From Selaginella moellendorffii (Eukaryota > Streptophyta > Lycopodiopsida > Selaginellales > Selaginellaceae), in contig NW_003314366.1 in NCBI RefSeq assembly GCF_000143415.4, forward strand, positions 11,348 to 75,347: a stretch of DNA of 64,000 bases. Reading direction: 5' to 3'. Positions 11,467 to 21,043 of this stretch are shown here, in pieces. The notes under the pieces are model-generated. The model searched no databases and was not told the origin of the DNA. It worked only from the letters and a program-made list of their open reading frames with translations. The position numbers were made by a program, and so were the translations under genes. Positions within the stretch are counted from its first letter, which is position 1, and the number at the start of each line of letters is the position of its first letter.

Positions 11467-11740
11467 ACTTGGTATCGGAGCTGTTCCTTAGTCCGACTTT
11501 TATTGGTGCTCAAGTATATCACCACTGGTGTTGGCAACGGAAGGTCCGAGAAGTGGGCCTATCCTTGAGGAGTAGCAGGTCGGGAAGACATGGCTCTCCA
11601 TTACAGTTCATGTGTGAACTTGTAGACAAGGTGGTGGATAGAAAAGGGGCCAATAATGGAACGACTTTGGGATCTTGGGAACAGTGCAAGGTTTTCCTCA
11701 TTGAGTTGAGGAGGTGATCCAAATGAGCGTTTGACTCAGC
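11467..11740 (+). mobile_element. Truncated second LARD-B internal region
   Basis: The primer site ACTTGGTATCGGAGCTG and the following 270 bp match 5,663-5,940, ending at GCAAACGGGCCA. At 11,740 it joins chromovirus LTR sequence (GTCCCGGGTTAGACTGG), so the rest was lost. Confidence 0.75.
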
Positions 11741-12790
11741 AAACGGGCCAGTCCCGGGTTAGACTGGACTAAGGTTCGGCTACACTCCCCGCAAGCACAA
11801 GCAGCCAAGCACACCAAGCTTCCAAGTTCCTAACATCCCTTGGTACCACAAGACTTGATCATGGGACCCTCTAAATCCCAAGTCTTGAGTGCAACACTTG
11901 CTTCGGGACGTCGGGGCGAAACACCGTGGCCTAGCGGCCCGGTATGGGTACCTCTCGCCCCCCACTTCCATCCCGAAGGAAGGCCCAAGCCCCTAGGAAG
12001 GGCGAGGACCAATGAGCCGCATGGTACTCAAGTGGGGCACCACTCCACATGAGCCGGGAGCACCGCAATCGGTTTCCCTTACGGGAGTGGGAGCTGCTCT
12101 TGAGCACTTCCTTGGATGGCCCCTCCGGCACCAGCCAAGTCCATGCTCACTCCCACCCAAGGCCCCTTGGTCCCAGTCTCAACCTCAAGTCGGTTTGGGA
12201 GCTCCACTGGAGAGTCCCTTCAAAACTGGTTCCTGGACCTCACTATCCCTACTATACTTTTNNNNNNNNNNNNNNNNNNNNNNNNNNNNNNNNNNNNNNN
12301 NNNNNNNNNNNNNNNNNNNNNNNNNNNNNNNNNNNNNNNNNNNNNNNNNNNNNNNNNNNNNCCCCCCCCCCCCCCCCTGGGAGACACACGCTTTGGGCTT
12401 TCACCCCTTGACCCGTATTAGTACTGGGACTTAGTCTCTGGCTCGATCTCGGATCCGATGTCGGATCCGACTTCGGATTCGGTCTCGGACTCGATCGCGG
12501 ACTCGATCTCGGACCCGATCTCGGACCCGACCTCGGACTTGACCTCGGACTCGGTCTCGGACCCGATTTCGGATCTCGGACTCCGTCTCAAACTCGGTCT
12601 CGAACTCGGACTCGAACTCGGTCCCCGAGTCGGTCTCGGACTCGATTTCGGACTCTATCTCGAACTCGGTCCTAGAGTCGGTCTTGGACTCGATCTTTGA
12701 CTTGGTCCCATCCGATGAACTCTTTGTCATTTTGGTCATGTTTTCGGGGTTCCTTTAGCCTACGACACCTCGGCGAGTTGGTTCCTTACA
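11741..12790 (-). repeat. Chromovirus 3' LTR (truncated, contains gap)
   Basis: On the minus strand the LTR starts TGTAAGGAACCAACTCGCC at 12,790, right after a polypurine-like CTATGGGTGGTGGAGT. It continues through a degenerate GAGTCC-type array (12,446-12,700) and the block AAAGTATAGTAGGG, and is cut at 11,741 against LARD-B. The body matches the 5' LTR at 15,382-16,362. A 100-N gap sits inside it next to a poly-C run. Confidence 0.7.
12262..12361. other. Assembly gap (100 N)
   Basis: Exactly 100 unknown bases lie in the 3' LTR beside a homopolymer C tract that also appears, unbroken, at 16,118-16,130. This is a scaffold gap of arbitrary length, probably caused by that tract. Confidence 0.98.
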
Positions 12791-13194
12791 ACTCCACCAC
12801 CCATAGAAGAAGTTTGATGCCCACATCGAACGTCTCTTTTTTATCCTACGACTTGTTGACCATGTCTCCGGGGGCATCCCCCCACTTAGCGATGTGCCTA
12901 AGTTAGCCTCCCCGGCCAAGAGCTCATGACAACGGAATATAGGTGTCCCTATACTCCTCACCTCACCACGCCCTAGAATGGGGTCGGGACTTGAACCCAG
13001 CCTTGCTTTACTAGGGGGTTGGGACTTGAACCCAACCTCCGTAGAATACGTCTACGGATTCGACATCCCGCAGGGAGTCGGGCGTAGCTCCCTATGCCTG
13101 GTCGACCCAGCTAACCCATGCTAATTAGCTTACCTTCGGCGCGCCTTCGGGTCCCAACATATGCCATTGCTCAACTTCTCAAATTGATATATTT
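12791..13194 (-). mobile_element. Chromovirus 3' non-coding region
   Basis: The region between the chromodomain stop codon and the 3' LTR is non-coding. It contains two GGGTTCAAGTCC motifs (about 12,985 and 13,027, minus strand), and its 3' half resembles the LARD-B internal region near 8,130-8,360. This suggests that LARD-B is a deletion derivative of a related chromovirus. The mirror is 34,006-34,307. Confidence 0.6.
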
Positions 13195-13427
13195 TTAATT
13201 GAACTTTGCATAAGTACATAGAGTTCTGCCATGCAGAAATTCCTCCACAAGATCTCGCGCGTTCGCTAGGTTCTCCTCCGGTTCCCATGTTGCTTCGCAG
13301 TGTGGAAATCTTTTCCACTTCACATGGAACTCTCTCACCTCGCGTCCTTGTCGCTTGCTCTTGCGCGCATTGAGGATGGCCTCGACTTTGTATTCCTCCT
13401 CCCCTTGGATAACCTCAGGTAAAGGTC
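13195..13427 (-). pseudogene. Chromodomain (integrase C-terminus) remnant
   Basis: One minus-strand frame, ending with TAA at 13,195-13,197, reads EEYKVEAILNARKSKRQGRE, then FHVKWKRF, then CEATWEPEENLANA. This is a classic chromodomain: the EYxVExIL opening, the VKW strand and the TWEPxxNL helix start. In chromoviruses the domain sits at the C-terminus of integrase and directs insertion to marked chromatin. Here it lies directly downstream of a reverse transcriptase N-terminal scrap, so the RT core, RNase H and integrase core (about 3 kb) are deleted. The element cannot be autonomous. Confidence 0.8.
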
Positions 13428-14300
13428 TTACTTGCCAAGATTCTTATGTTCTATCGGTCGTGTGGGGGGCAACCCTGCCGGTAGCTCCTCCGGCATGGTA
13501 TCCTGGAATTGGTCCAACACCCGCTAGATCACCAAAGGTACTTCTTCCTTTCCTGTCTTTTTGTCACTCTTCACCGAGAGTAAGCACAAAAAGGCTGCCT
13601 TAGTTCCTTTGGTGAGTTGTCCTCTTGTAGACATCAGGTTTAAACAGGAATCTTTGGCCTTACTTTGCCCTACCTTTAGATCCTGGGCCTCCACCCTAGA
13701 TCTTCTTCCTTGGGCATTTGCCAGTACCACAAGGTTCCTACCTTGTCCATGCAGGGCTACCACGAACCGATTAAACCAATCCATTCCGAAGATCACGTCA
13801 AATCCCGCCATGTCCAACACGGTGAAATCCATGTCTACTTTCCATGTCCCTACTTCGACTCTCGCTTGTCGAAGTACCTCATCGGTGCTTTGGCTACCTT
13901 GAACAAACTCTGTAGTCCTTGGTTCGCCTAGCCGCTGCACCGTTAGTCCGGCTTGCCAGACTATGTTTGCAGCCACAAAATTATCCGAAGCACCCGTGTC
14001 AATAAGGATCTTAACAAAGCTGCCTCCGAGCTTCCCTCGGAGGGCTAGTAGATGTCGCGAACGACTCTTTACCAAAGTTGCTCGTGTAATGAGTAACTTT
14101 GAGTTAGGGACTGGATCACATACCTCAGTTTGGACTTCACCTGACTTGATGGCCATATTGGCTCTGGCCTTCTTCGGGTAGGGACATTCCCTCGAAAAGT
14201 GTCCCGCTTCACCGCAGTTGTAGCATACGTTGTTTCCCACGCTGCTAAACGACTTGACCTTCTTATCAGTGGTTTGTCTCTTTTCGCTTGACTTCCCCAC
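13428..14300 (-). pseudogene. Chromovirus nucleocapsid-protease, with broken RT start
   Basis: The frame opens with a CCHC zinc knuckle (CYNCGEAGHFSREC), the RNA-binding part of gag. It continues to an aspartic protease with the DTGASDNF active site and the FGMDWF segment that normally closes the retropepsin fold. The frame stops at a TAG (13,524-13,526), but the same frame continues after it with FQDTMPEELPAGLPP, the conserved stretch before gypsy reverse transcriptase, and then ends at 13,428. I infer a nonsense mutation plus the deletion that removed RT-RH-IN. The zinc knuckle is offset by one frame from the upstream gag. Confidence 0.8.
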
Positions 14301-15322
14301 GTACTCGCTCGCTGGTCACCGGATTTGCCTTTCCGGAACCCCGAGGACTCATTCTTAGAGAAACTCTTCTTGAATTTCCCCTTGCTATATGTTCCCCTCG
14401 GTTTGGCCCCTTTGTGAAACGTGGATCCCGACCCTGTCGTGTTCCCCTTTCGCAGGTTATCGTTGAAATGCACCTTGATGGCCGCATCCAACGCTTCCTT
14501 GTAGTTGGTCGGGTTCCAGCGCATCACCTCACCGCGAGCCCAGGTTTGCAAACCTGATATAAAGGCATGGAACGCATCCATATCCCCCATGTCCGTGACA
14601 AGTATCCTCTTTGCCATGAACCCATTCACATATTCCTGGATGGTTCCAGTCTGCTTCAGCCTACTCAGCTCATCTCTCAGATGCAGAGTGGCATTCGGAG
14701 GAACGTATGTTGCGCGGATCCTCGCCTTCATCATGTCCCAAGTGGCCACCGGTCCTTCGTTGGCTTCTGTTGTTCTCCACCAAGACTTGGCATTATCTGC
14801 CAAGTATGGTTTCGCACATGGGACCTTCTCCGAGCTCGGTAACCGCAACGCTCGGAAGTAGTCCTCCATATCATAAAACCAATCCTCCACAACCTTATAG
14901 TCGTTCACTCCCTTGAACACCGGTGGGGGCTTTGGTTTGTACTTGGGAACTGCCTGAGGGACTGATTCCACTTCGGTCTGTTCGACCTTGTCTGGTTTTG
15001 CCTCAGTCCCTGCCGAAGGGTCCGCACCTTCTGCGCTGCCAGCATCCGCAGTCTTTCGCTTTTTCTTCCGCTTCTCATCACGCTTTAACTTGCGTACGAG
15101 AGTCTCCAGCAGGGCATTGGTCTGTGCCAACTGTCCTTCTAGCACGTCCAATCGAGCCTTGGACGACCGAACCTCGCCACCGGACTCCTGTTTGGAAGTT
15201 TCCTCACTGGAGTCCTCCTCATGCAAGGATTCCTCATCCATAGCCTCTTGTTCAACCGGAGGCTCCAGCTCTGGCGGAGGTTCCATCTCCGCCTGGGTTC
15301 GCTTACGCCCTGCCCTTGCCAT
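14290..15322 (-). pseudogene. Chromovirus gag
   Basis: The minus-strand frame starts with ATG at 15,322, 44 bp after the primer-binding site. The N-terminus is acidic and coiled (residues 10-90), then a KRDEKRKKKRK basic run, then the retrotransposon gag fold from about residue 130 (PPPVFKGVNDYKVVEDW, the WWRT signature, and the YVNGFMAKR and LRKGN segments). The frame continues out of register to 14,069; the genuine product is expected to shift into the zinc-knuckle frame near 14,300. The shift could be programmed or a simple indel. Gag assembles the particle that packages element RNA. This is the parent sequence of the gag scraps at 1,920, 3,200, 34,621, 56,511 and 63,833. Confidence 0.8.
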
Positions 15323-15364
15323 CTCCCAGCAATCCGCCTCTATCCTTCGCTAGAACTGAGGAAA

Positions 15365-15381
15365 AGGCTCCGATACCAAAT
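15365..15381 (-). other. Primer-binding site, tRNA-Met type
   Basis: The minus strand reads ATTTGGTATCGGAGCC just inside the LTR end (GGCTTACA). It matches the initiator tRNA-Met complement TGGTATCAGAGC with one change. Confidence 0.75.
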
Positions 15382-16362
15382 TGTAAGCCACAAATTTTTC
15401 CTTTCCAATTTGCTAGCTTACCTCGTCTATCCGTCCGACACTGCCTTGGCTTTTGCTAAGTTCCCTCGCCAAGGTTCTCGCCTATGGTACTAACTCCTTA
15501 CTTGGTCCTACTTGCTTTCAGCTACTCACTGCACGAGCAATGGAGCATTAGCCATCCATCCTCGGATTCCCAATTCTCTCCCAATCCCCCTCCCCGGGTT
15601 AGACTAGACTTAAGGTTCGGCTACACTCCCTGCAGGCACAAGCAGCCAAACACACCAAGCCTCCAGGTTCCTAACACCCCTTGGTACAACAAGACTTGAT
15701 CATAGGACCCTCTAAATCCCAAGCCTTGGGTGCAGCACTTGCTTCGGGACGTCAGGGCGAAACACCGTGGCCTAACGGCCCGGTATGGGTACCTCTACCC
15801 CCCCACTTCCATCCTGAAGGAAGGCCCAAGCCCCTAGGAAGGGCGAGGACCAATGAGCCGCATGGTACTCAAGTGGGGCACCACTCCACATGAGCCGGGA
15901 GCACCGCAATCGGTTTCCCTTTCGGGAGTGGGAGCTGCTCTTGAGCACTTCCTTGGATGGCCCCTCCGGCACCAACCAAGTCTATACTCACTCCCACCCA
16001 AGGCCCCTTGGTCCCAGTCCCAACCTCAAGTCGGTTTGGGAGCCCCACTGGAGAGTCCCTTCTAAACTGGTTCCTGGACCTCACTATCCCTACTATACTT
16101 TTGGAACCCCCTGTAGCCCCCCCCCCCCCCTGGGAGACGCACGCTTTGGGCTTTCACCCCTTGACCCGTATTAGTATTTGGACTTAGTCTCTGGCTCGAT
16201 CTCGGACCCGATTTCGGATCTGACTTCGGATTCGGTCTCGGACTCGATCTCAGACTCAATCTCGGACCCGATCTCGGACCCGACCTCGGACTCGACCTTG
16301 GACTCGGTCTCGGACCTGATTTCGGATCTCGGACTCCGTCTCGAACTCCATCTCGAACTTTG
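15382..16362 (-). repeat. Chromovirus 5' LTR, truncated at its upstream end
   Basis: The LTR ends in GGCTTACA (minus strand) at 15,382 and shares its body with 11,741-12,600, including the GAGTCC-type array (16,196-16,360), a poly-C run near 16,120 and AAAAGTATAGTAGGG. The upstream end is lost: at about 16,363 the array runs directly into copia RNase H sequence. Confidence 0.7.
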
Positions 16363-17338
16363 TTGTTGGCAAAACTAGCATCTGTGTAGCATGCCAATGA
16401 AGCATCACCCCTTGAATAAGCAATGCCATAGTCCATAGTGCCCTGGGGGTATTTCACAATATGCTTGGCAGCTTGCCAATGTATGGTGGTTGGTGATGTG
16501 TTGTATTGACTCAAGGCAATAGTAGCATATGTGGGGCGAGTCATCAAGGCCAAATATGTGAGGCAACCAATGAGATGCCGATAGGGATTCCCAGTGGGTA
16601 GAGGCTCACCAGACTGCTCAACTGTGAGGTCGATAGCACCAACGACCATCGGGGTCTTGACGGGGTGGCAATCACGCATACCAAACCGATCTAGCAAGAC
16701 TTCGACTTTACATCGTTGGCTGCATGTAGCCACCAGACTCAACGTGTGACTTCAAAGCCAAGAAAGTAGGAGACTTGGCCAAGGTCCTTCATCTGGAATT
16801 GCTGGCTGAGAGCAGCTTTCAGAGCAGCAATGGCATCGGTGTCATCACCCATGATGAGCAAATCATCAACATAGAGGGCCACAATAAGTATGTGCTCAGC
16901 ATGACCATTCACATACACATTGTGATCAGCATGACAGTGACGAAAGCCTTGAGCGCGTAGGGTGGCATCAAATTTTTTATACCAAATACAGGAGCTCTAT
17001 TTTAGGCCATACAAAGCTTTCCGCAATTGCCATATAGGGCCACCAGGGGCAACATCGTCCTCAAAACCAGGAGGTATATGCATATAGATGTCCTCTTGCA
17101 AATCCCCATTCAAAAATGCAGTTTTGACGTCCATATAGTGGACTTGCCATTTGTGAGCAGCTGCAAGTGCAAAAAGAGTACGGAGGTTGGCCATTTTTAC
17201 AACTGGTGAGAATGTTTCGTTGTAGTCAAGGCCATGGACTTGGCGAAAACCATGAACAACCAACCGTGCCTTATAACATACAACCTGACCATCTTTCCCA
17301 TACTTTTTGGAAAAAATCCATTTTGGATCCAAAACACG
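16363..17338 (-). pseudogene. Copia reverse transcriptase and RNase H
   Basis: Minus-strand pieces give an RVT_2-type reverse transcriptase: KARLVVHGFRQVHGLDYNET, then VHYMDVKTAFLNGDL with the first catalytic Asp, then the LYVDDLLIMG catalytic box near 16,870. RNase H follows (YLALMTRPTYA, then CYTDASFANNK near 16,365). The piece is split over frames (16,997-17,332 and 16,363-16,742), so it is frame-shifted. The C-terminus is fused in frame to the hexamer array of the neighbouring LTR. The right arm ends in the gap before reaching this part. Confidence 0.8.
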
Positions 17339-17919
17339 TCATCCCAATGGCGTTGAATCAATTGGAACATAAGTTCCGTTAACCTGAATGGAAGAAACTT
17401 CTTCCGCAATAGCTTCCATCCAAGATGAAGCCTCAGGTCCTGAGATGGCCTCATCATAGGTCATGGAGATGCTGACGTCAACAAGGACACAAAAGTCATC
17501 AAGCTTTGCAGCATCTGCTTCAGCATTTTCCCGGACTTTCAACGAGGGCCGACGTTCCCGGGGGTGATCAAGAACTGGCATCGGATCAGGCATGCCATGA
17601 CGTCAACAAGGTGGTGGAGGTGTTGGAGGCCTGTCCTCGACTGGAGGAGCATCAGCTGGTTCAAGCATGTCCAGAAGTGGAGGATTCCCTAGTGGAATCT
17701 CTGGTGGCAACTCATGAATAGGATCTTGAGGTGGAGGCAAGAGTGGACCATCTCCCATAAGTGGATCAAAGGAACAAGTCAAGTCTCAGCAATGAAAGAA
17801 GGATCTTGAGGCAGAGGCAAGAGTGGACCATTTCCCATAAGTGGATCAAAGGAACAAGTCGAGTCTCAGCAATGAAAGAAGGATCTTGAAGAGCCTTTGT
17901 ACGCATGGGAAAGTCGTCT
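17339..17919 (-). pseudogene. Copia integrase-RT linker with 80-bp tandem duplication
   Basis: The linker includes RERRPSLKVRENAEAD and SWMEAIAEEVSSIQ, the stretch that precedes copia RT. An 80-bp unit starting GGATCTTGAGG is repeated at 17,721 and 17,801 with a third start at 17,881. Because 80 is not a multiple of three, it breaks the frame. The same duplication occurs in the right arm (about 33,610-33,769), so it predates the arm duplication. Confidence 0.7.
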
Positions 17920-18597
17920 TCATTGAACATGACATCTGTGCTTACAAGAGTCTTGTGAGATGCAAGATCCCATAATTTGTAAGTTTTTCTCCCGATGGTG
18001 TCGTCCTGTGCATATCCAGATGAATTTTTTACTTTTGGGATTTAGCTTTTTCCGAAGTTGATCAGGGGTATGTGAATATGCTGCACAACTGAAGACCTGA
18101 AAGTGGGACACATTAGGAGTAGAACCTGTCCAAAATGCCTCAAGGGTTTTTCCATCCAAAGCAGCCGTGGCAAGGCAATTTTGTACATGCATTGCTGTGG
18201 CTATAGCCTCTTGCCAAAACATCTTGTCAAGATGTGCATCAGCTAACAAAGTGTGAGCAGCATTAACAAGAGTGCGATTCTTCCTTTCTACAACACCATT
18301 TTGCTGGGGGGTGTAGCGGGCTGTGGCTTGCAGTTGTATGCTTACATCATGACAGATGCCCCGAAGATCATTGTTGAGGTATTCACCACCACCATCAACT
18401 TGAAGAGATTTTATCTTTCGACCAAGGAGGTTTTCAACATAGGCCTTGTACGTTTGAAAGGCAACAACTGCATCACTTTTACGCATCAAGAAGTGGATGC
18501 ATGTTCGACGGCTATAGTCATCAATAAATGTGATGAAATATCTTGCCCCATTGTGACTTGGCACGTCCATGGGGCCGCAAAGATCAGAATGGACCAA
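17920..18597 (-). pseudogene. Copia integrase core
   Basis: The frame shows the integrase D-D-35-E arrangement: VHSDLCGPM with the first Asp, LQVDGGGEY with the second (the usual form is SDNGGEF) and GVVERKNRTL with Glu, plus the YTPQQNGV signature. It loses frame after NPKSKKF. The upstream zinc-binding part is in another frame (18,486-19,025), which shows a frameshift in both arms. The protein would insert element cDNA into the genome. Confidence 0.85.
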
Positions 18598-19411
18598 GTC
18601 CAGAAGTTAAGTGCTCGATGCTTACTCGGCGAGAAATTCTGATGGTGATGCTTGCCTAAAATGCAAGCTTCACAAAATGTAGATGGGATACGTCGGAAAT
18701 CCAATCCAGTAACAATATCTTGGGATTTCATCCGTTGAAGAGATTGGTAATGAACATGACCAAGTCTTTTATGCCAAAGCTCCGCACAAGAATCTACCTC
18801 CACAGTCTGAAAGGCTTGAACCGGGTCAGCAGCAATAATCTCATACAAGTCCCCAATGCATGACCCACAAAGCAATTGTGTCCCAAGCATATAAAAGTTG
18901 CTAGAGTCAACCAAAGAGACTCCCTTTGCATCAAAGATTACCACTACATTTTGATCATATATCTTGGCGACAAACATTAAGTTTCGTCGCAAAGTGGAAA
19001 CGCGCATGGCACCATCAAAGGCCATGGTCCTCCCATGATCAAGTGAGAGCCAAAATTGCCCAATGCCTTCTACGGGATAATGGTATTGTCACCTAAATGA
19101 ACACCATGTTTTCCAATACTTGGCTGATAACACTCAAAAAGACTCTTCTTATTGCTCATAAGATTAATACAACCAAAGTCTAAGAGCCACCGGCTTGGTG
19201 CTGCAATTGCCTCTGCGTTGTAGAGCTCCTCAGCAGCCTCATTTGCTGTAGCAATTCCATCATGCTCGAGTAGATTGGCTTTTGCCGGCGTAGCTAGTCG
19301 CTTGACAGGCTTGGGAGCAAGGCAATCTCAAGCCCAGTGGCCCATCTCCAAGCAGCGAGCACACTGATTCTTAGCAAGTCTGGGCTTGGCACGCCTAGAT
19401 GCCATGGAATT
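18598..19411 (-). pseudogene. Copia protease and GAG-pre-integrase region
   Basis: The region encodes WHKRLGHVHYQSL and CEACILGKHHH, the HHCC zinc finger before copia integrase. Upstream is the protease WLLDFGCINLMSNKKSLF, whose active-site DSG has become DFG. Further upstream a CARCLEMGHWA knuckle carries a TGA stop before its last Cys. The element is therefore inactive. Confidence 0.8.
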
Positions 19412-20098
19412 TTACCCTTTCTGGGCATTTGCAGCTGCATGCAGTTTTGCCACCTTGGCATCACCAGAAGCCTGCGAAGCATACATAACCTGCGGCATTT
19501 CAGCTCTCTTGCTTCGCATGGCCTCAATGTTGTGAAGACTCCTCATGGCATTTGCCCAAGTCATCCCTGGTTGGAGAAGCAGGCTCTCAACTGTATTCTT
19601 CCAGCTAGCTGGCAAGGACCTGTAGAGCTGCAGCCTCTACTACTCATCTGTGAGATAGTGTTTCACCCCAACAGCCACAAGTTGTGTGAAGAAGCCTTGG
19701 AGTTCGGCAGTGTGAGTCTGGATACTGCCATTTTCCTCTAGCCTCAAGGAATCCATTTGTGAATGGATGTTGAAGACATCCATTTCACTCTTGGTGCCAT
19801 AGGTGTCACTCAGCCACTTCCAAAGCTCTACCGTAGTGGACTTTGGAATCGATGGGGCAGCAAAGAGAACATTCGAGGACAAGCACATCACAATACTCCC
19901 TCTAGCCTTGGAATCCCGAAGGTTCCAATCACGCACCTCGGCAGCGCTAAAGCCTAGAGCCGGTGATGACTCTGTCCCATCTACAATCCCCAACAAACCA
20001 TGAAACAAGAGATAGGATTCAAGATGGATCTTGAATCCCTCAAACCCTTCTCCATCAAACTTGCGGATGGATGGCTTTCCTTCCATAGTGCTATTCCA
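19412..20098 (-). pseudogene. Copia gag
   Basis: The gag reading starts at the ATG of MEGKPSIRKFDGEGF (about 20,088) and shows the UBN2-type gag helices (FKIHLESYLLFHGLLG, VELWKWLSDTYG). A stop at the STOP-STOP pair near 19,638 splits it; the second part (LQLYRSLPASW, then MTWANAMRSLHNIE) resumes in another frame. The right-arm copy at 31,403-32,078 differs by a few residues (S to F and V to A among them). Confidence 0.8.
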
Positions 20099-20170
20099 GC
20101 TCTGATACCATGAGTAGCAGACAGAATAGGAAAACCCTAATGGACATGTGGCGAGGTGTGTCATGTAACA
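20099..20170 (-). repeat. Copia primer-binding site and short 5' LTR end
   Basis: TGGTATCAGAGC (minus strand, 20,099-20,110) matches the initiator tRNA-Met complement exactly. The preceding 60 bp start TGTTACATGACAC and end CTGCTACTCA, the TG...CA form expected of an LTR. Either the LTR is unusually short or it is truncated; the boundary at 20,170 is exactly where the CDKAL1-like sequence is interrupted. Confidence 0.6.
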
Positions 20171-20820
20171 AGCTCCAGTGTCGCCATATCTCCTTCACAC
20201 CTTCAGACACCACAGTTTTCAATCTTTGCACCTGTAGATAAAGCTCAGTAACAGAGAAAAGAAACTGGCGAAGGTCCTTACTAGTGCATCTACTGTGTAG
20301 CTGCCAAGATGCCCGCGAGCATGCTTCATCTTGCAGTATGTGCAAGCACCCAAGCAGCCAACGTTGATAGGAATGATCTCGACAAACTTGTTCTTACGAA
20401 CCTGAAAACACAACAGCAAAAGAGATTATAAACTTTTGGCAAATCAAGAGACGGTAAAGCATCCCGTTGAAGCAGCCAGGCCTCGTGGCCTTTCAAAGTC
20501 TCCCCTGCTGTATTTGCTGCACTCCGATGACGCTGATGGCTTCGAGATCTTTTAAACCCTGAGGAACGCATCCAGCTATCCACCAAGGGAATAGAGGCCG
20601 CTTTGCCTTTACATATCAGTGTTTCCATTGTCGGAGCTTTCAGAGTACACCTGCGAATAAGACAGCAGCAACAAGTTGATCCAGCTTAAGATTCTTCCTT
20701 CTGATACTGAACTTACGTGTTGATCAGCCAAAGATCAGCTCTCTGAGGAGAGTCCGAGATGGCCATAAGCCTGAAGCTGTCCTGCCATATACTCACAGCC
20801 GCTCTGAATGAGTAGTCAAC
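20171..20820 (-). pseudogene. CDKAL1-like: CDKAL1-like tRNA methylthiotransferase pseudogene, left copy
   Basis: The minus strand carries four exon-like blocks of the enzyme that adds the methylthio group to t6A37 of tRNA-Lys. They are EYMAGQLQAYG with ADLWLINT; CTLKAPTMETLICKGKAA with AGCVPQGLKDLEAISVIGVQ in a shifted frame; [20 protein letters not shown] with [20 protein letters not shown], holding the radical-SAM CxxxCxxC motif; and [15 protein letters not shown]. Exon-exon junctions keep the phase (INT|CTL). At least two single-base frameshifts and a small deletion before DTGA make it a pseudogene, and the copia LTR cuts it off. Mirror coordinates are 30,670-31,319. Confidence 0.85.
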
Positions 20821-21043
20821 ATTAGTTCTTTTCTACGTGAACCTACTCCAGTTTACCTGCCCGAATGCAGGTAAACTCAGTAAAGTCTACACCATTTCAC
20901 AGATTCAGCTGAACATACCTCAATGCCAGTTTCAGGTGTTTTCTATCAACCTCACATCGAATGCAGTCGAAGCTCGCCTCGCACAATGTCCCATTCTACG
21001 GCTAGAACCCTAAAAAACAGAGTACCTAGGTTAGGGTTCCGCC
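20821..21043. promoter_or_regulatory. Divergent intergenic region with perfect 10-bp-stem hairpin
   Basis: The region separates the NTPase gene (plus) from the CDKAL1-like pseudogene (minus). A perfect stem-loop GTTTACCTGC-CCGAAT-GCAGGTAAAC lies at 20,851-20,876 and is conserved in the mirror at 30,614-30,639. AACCCTAAAAAAC and AGGTTAGGGTT, telobox-like elements common in plant promoters and 5' leaders, lie at 21,005-21,038. I cannot place a TATA box with confidence. Confidence 0.5.
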
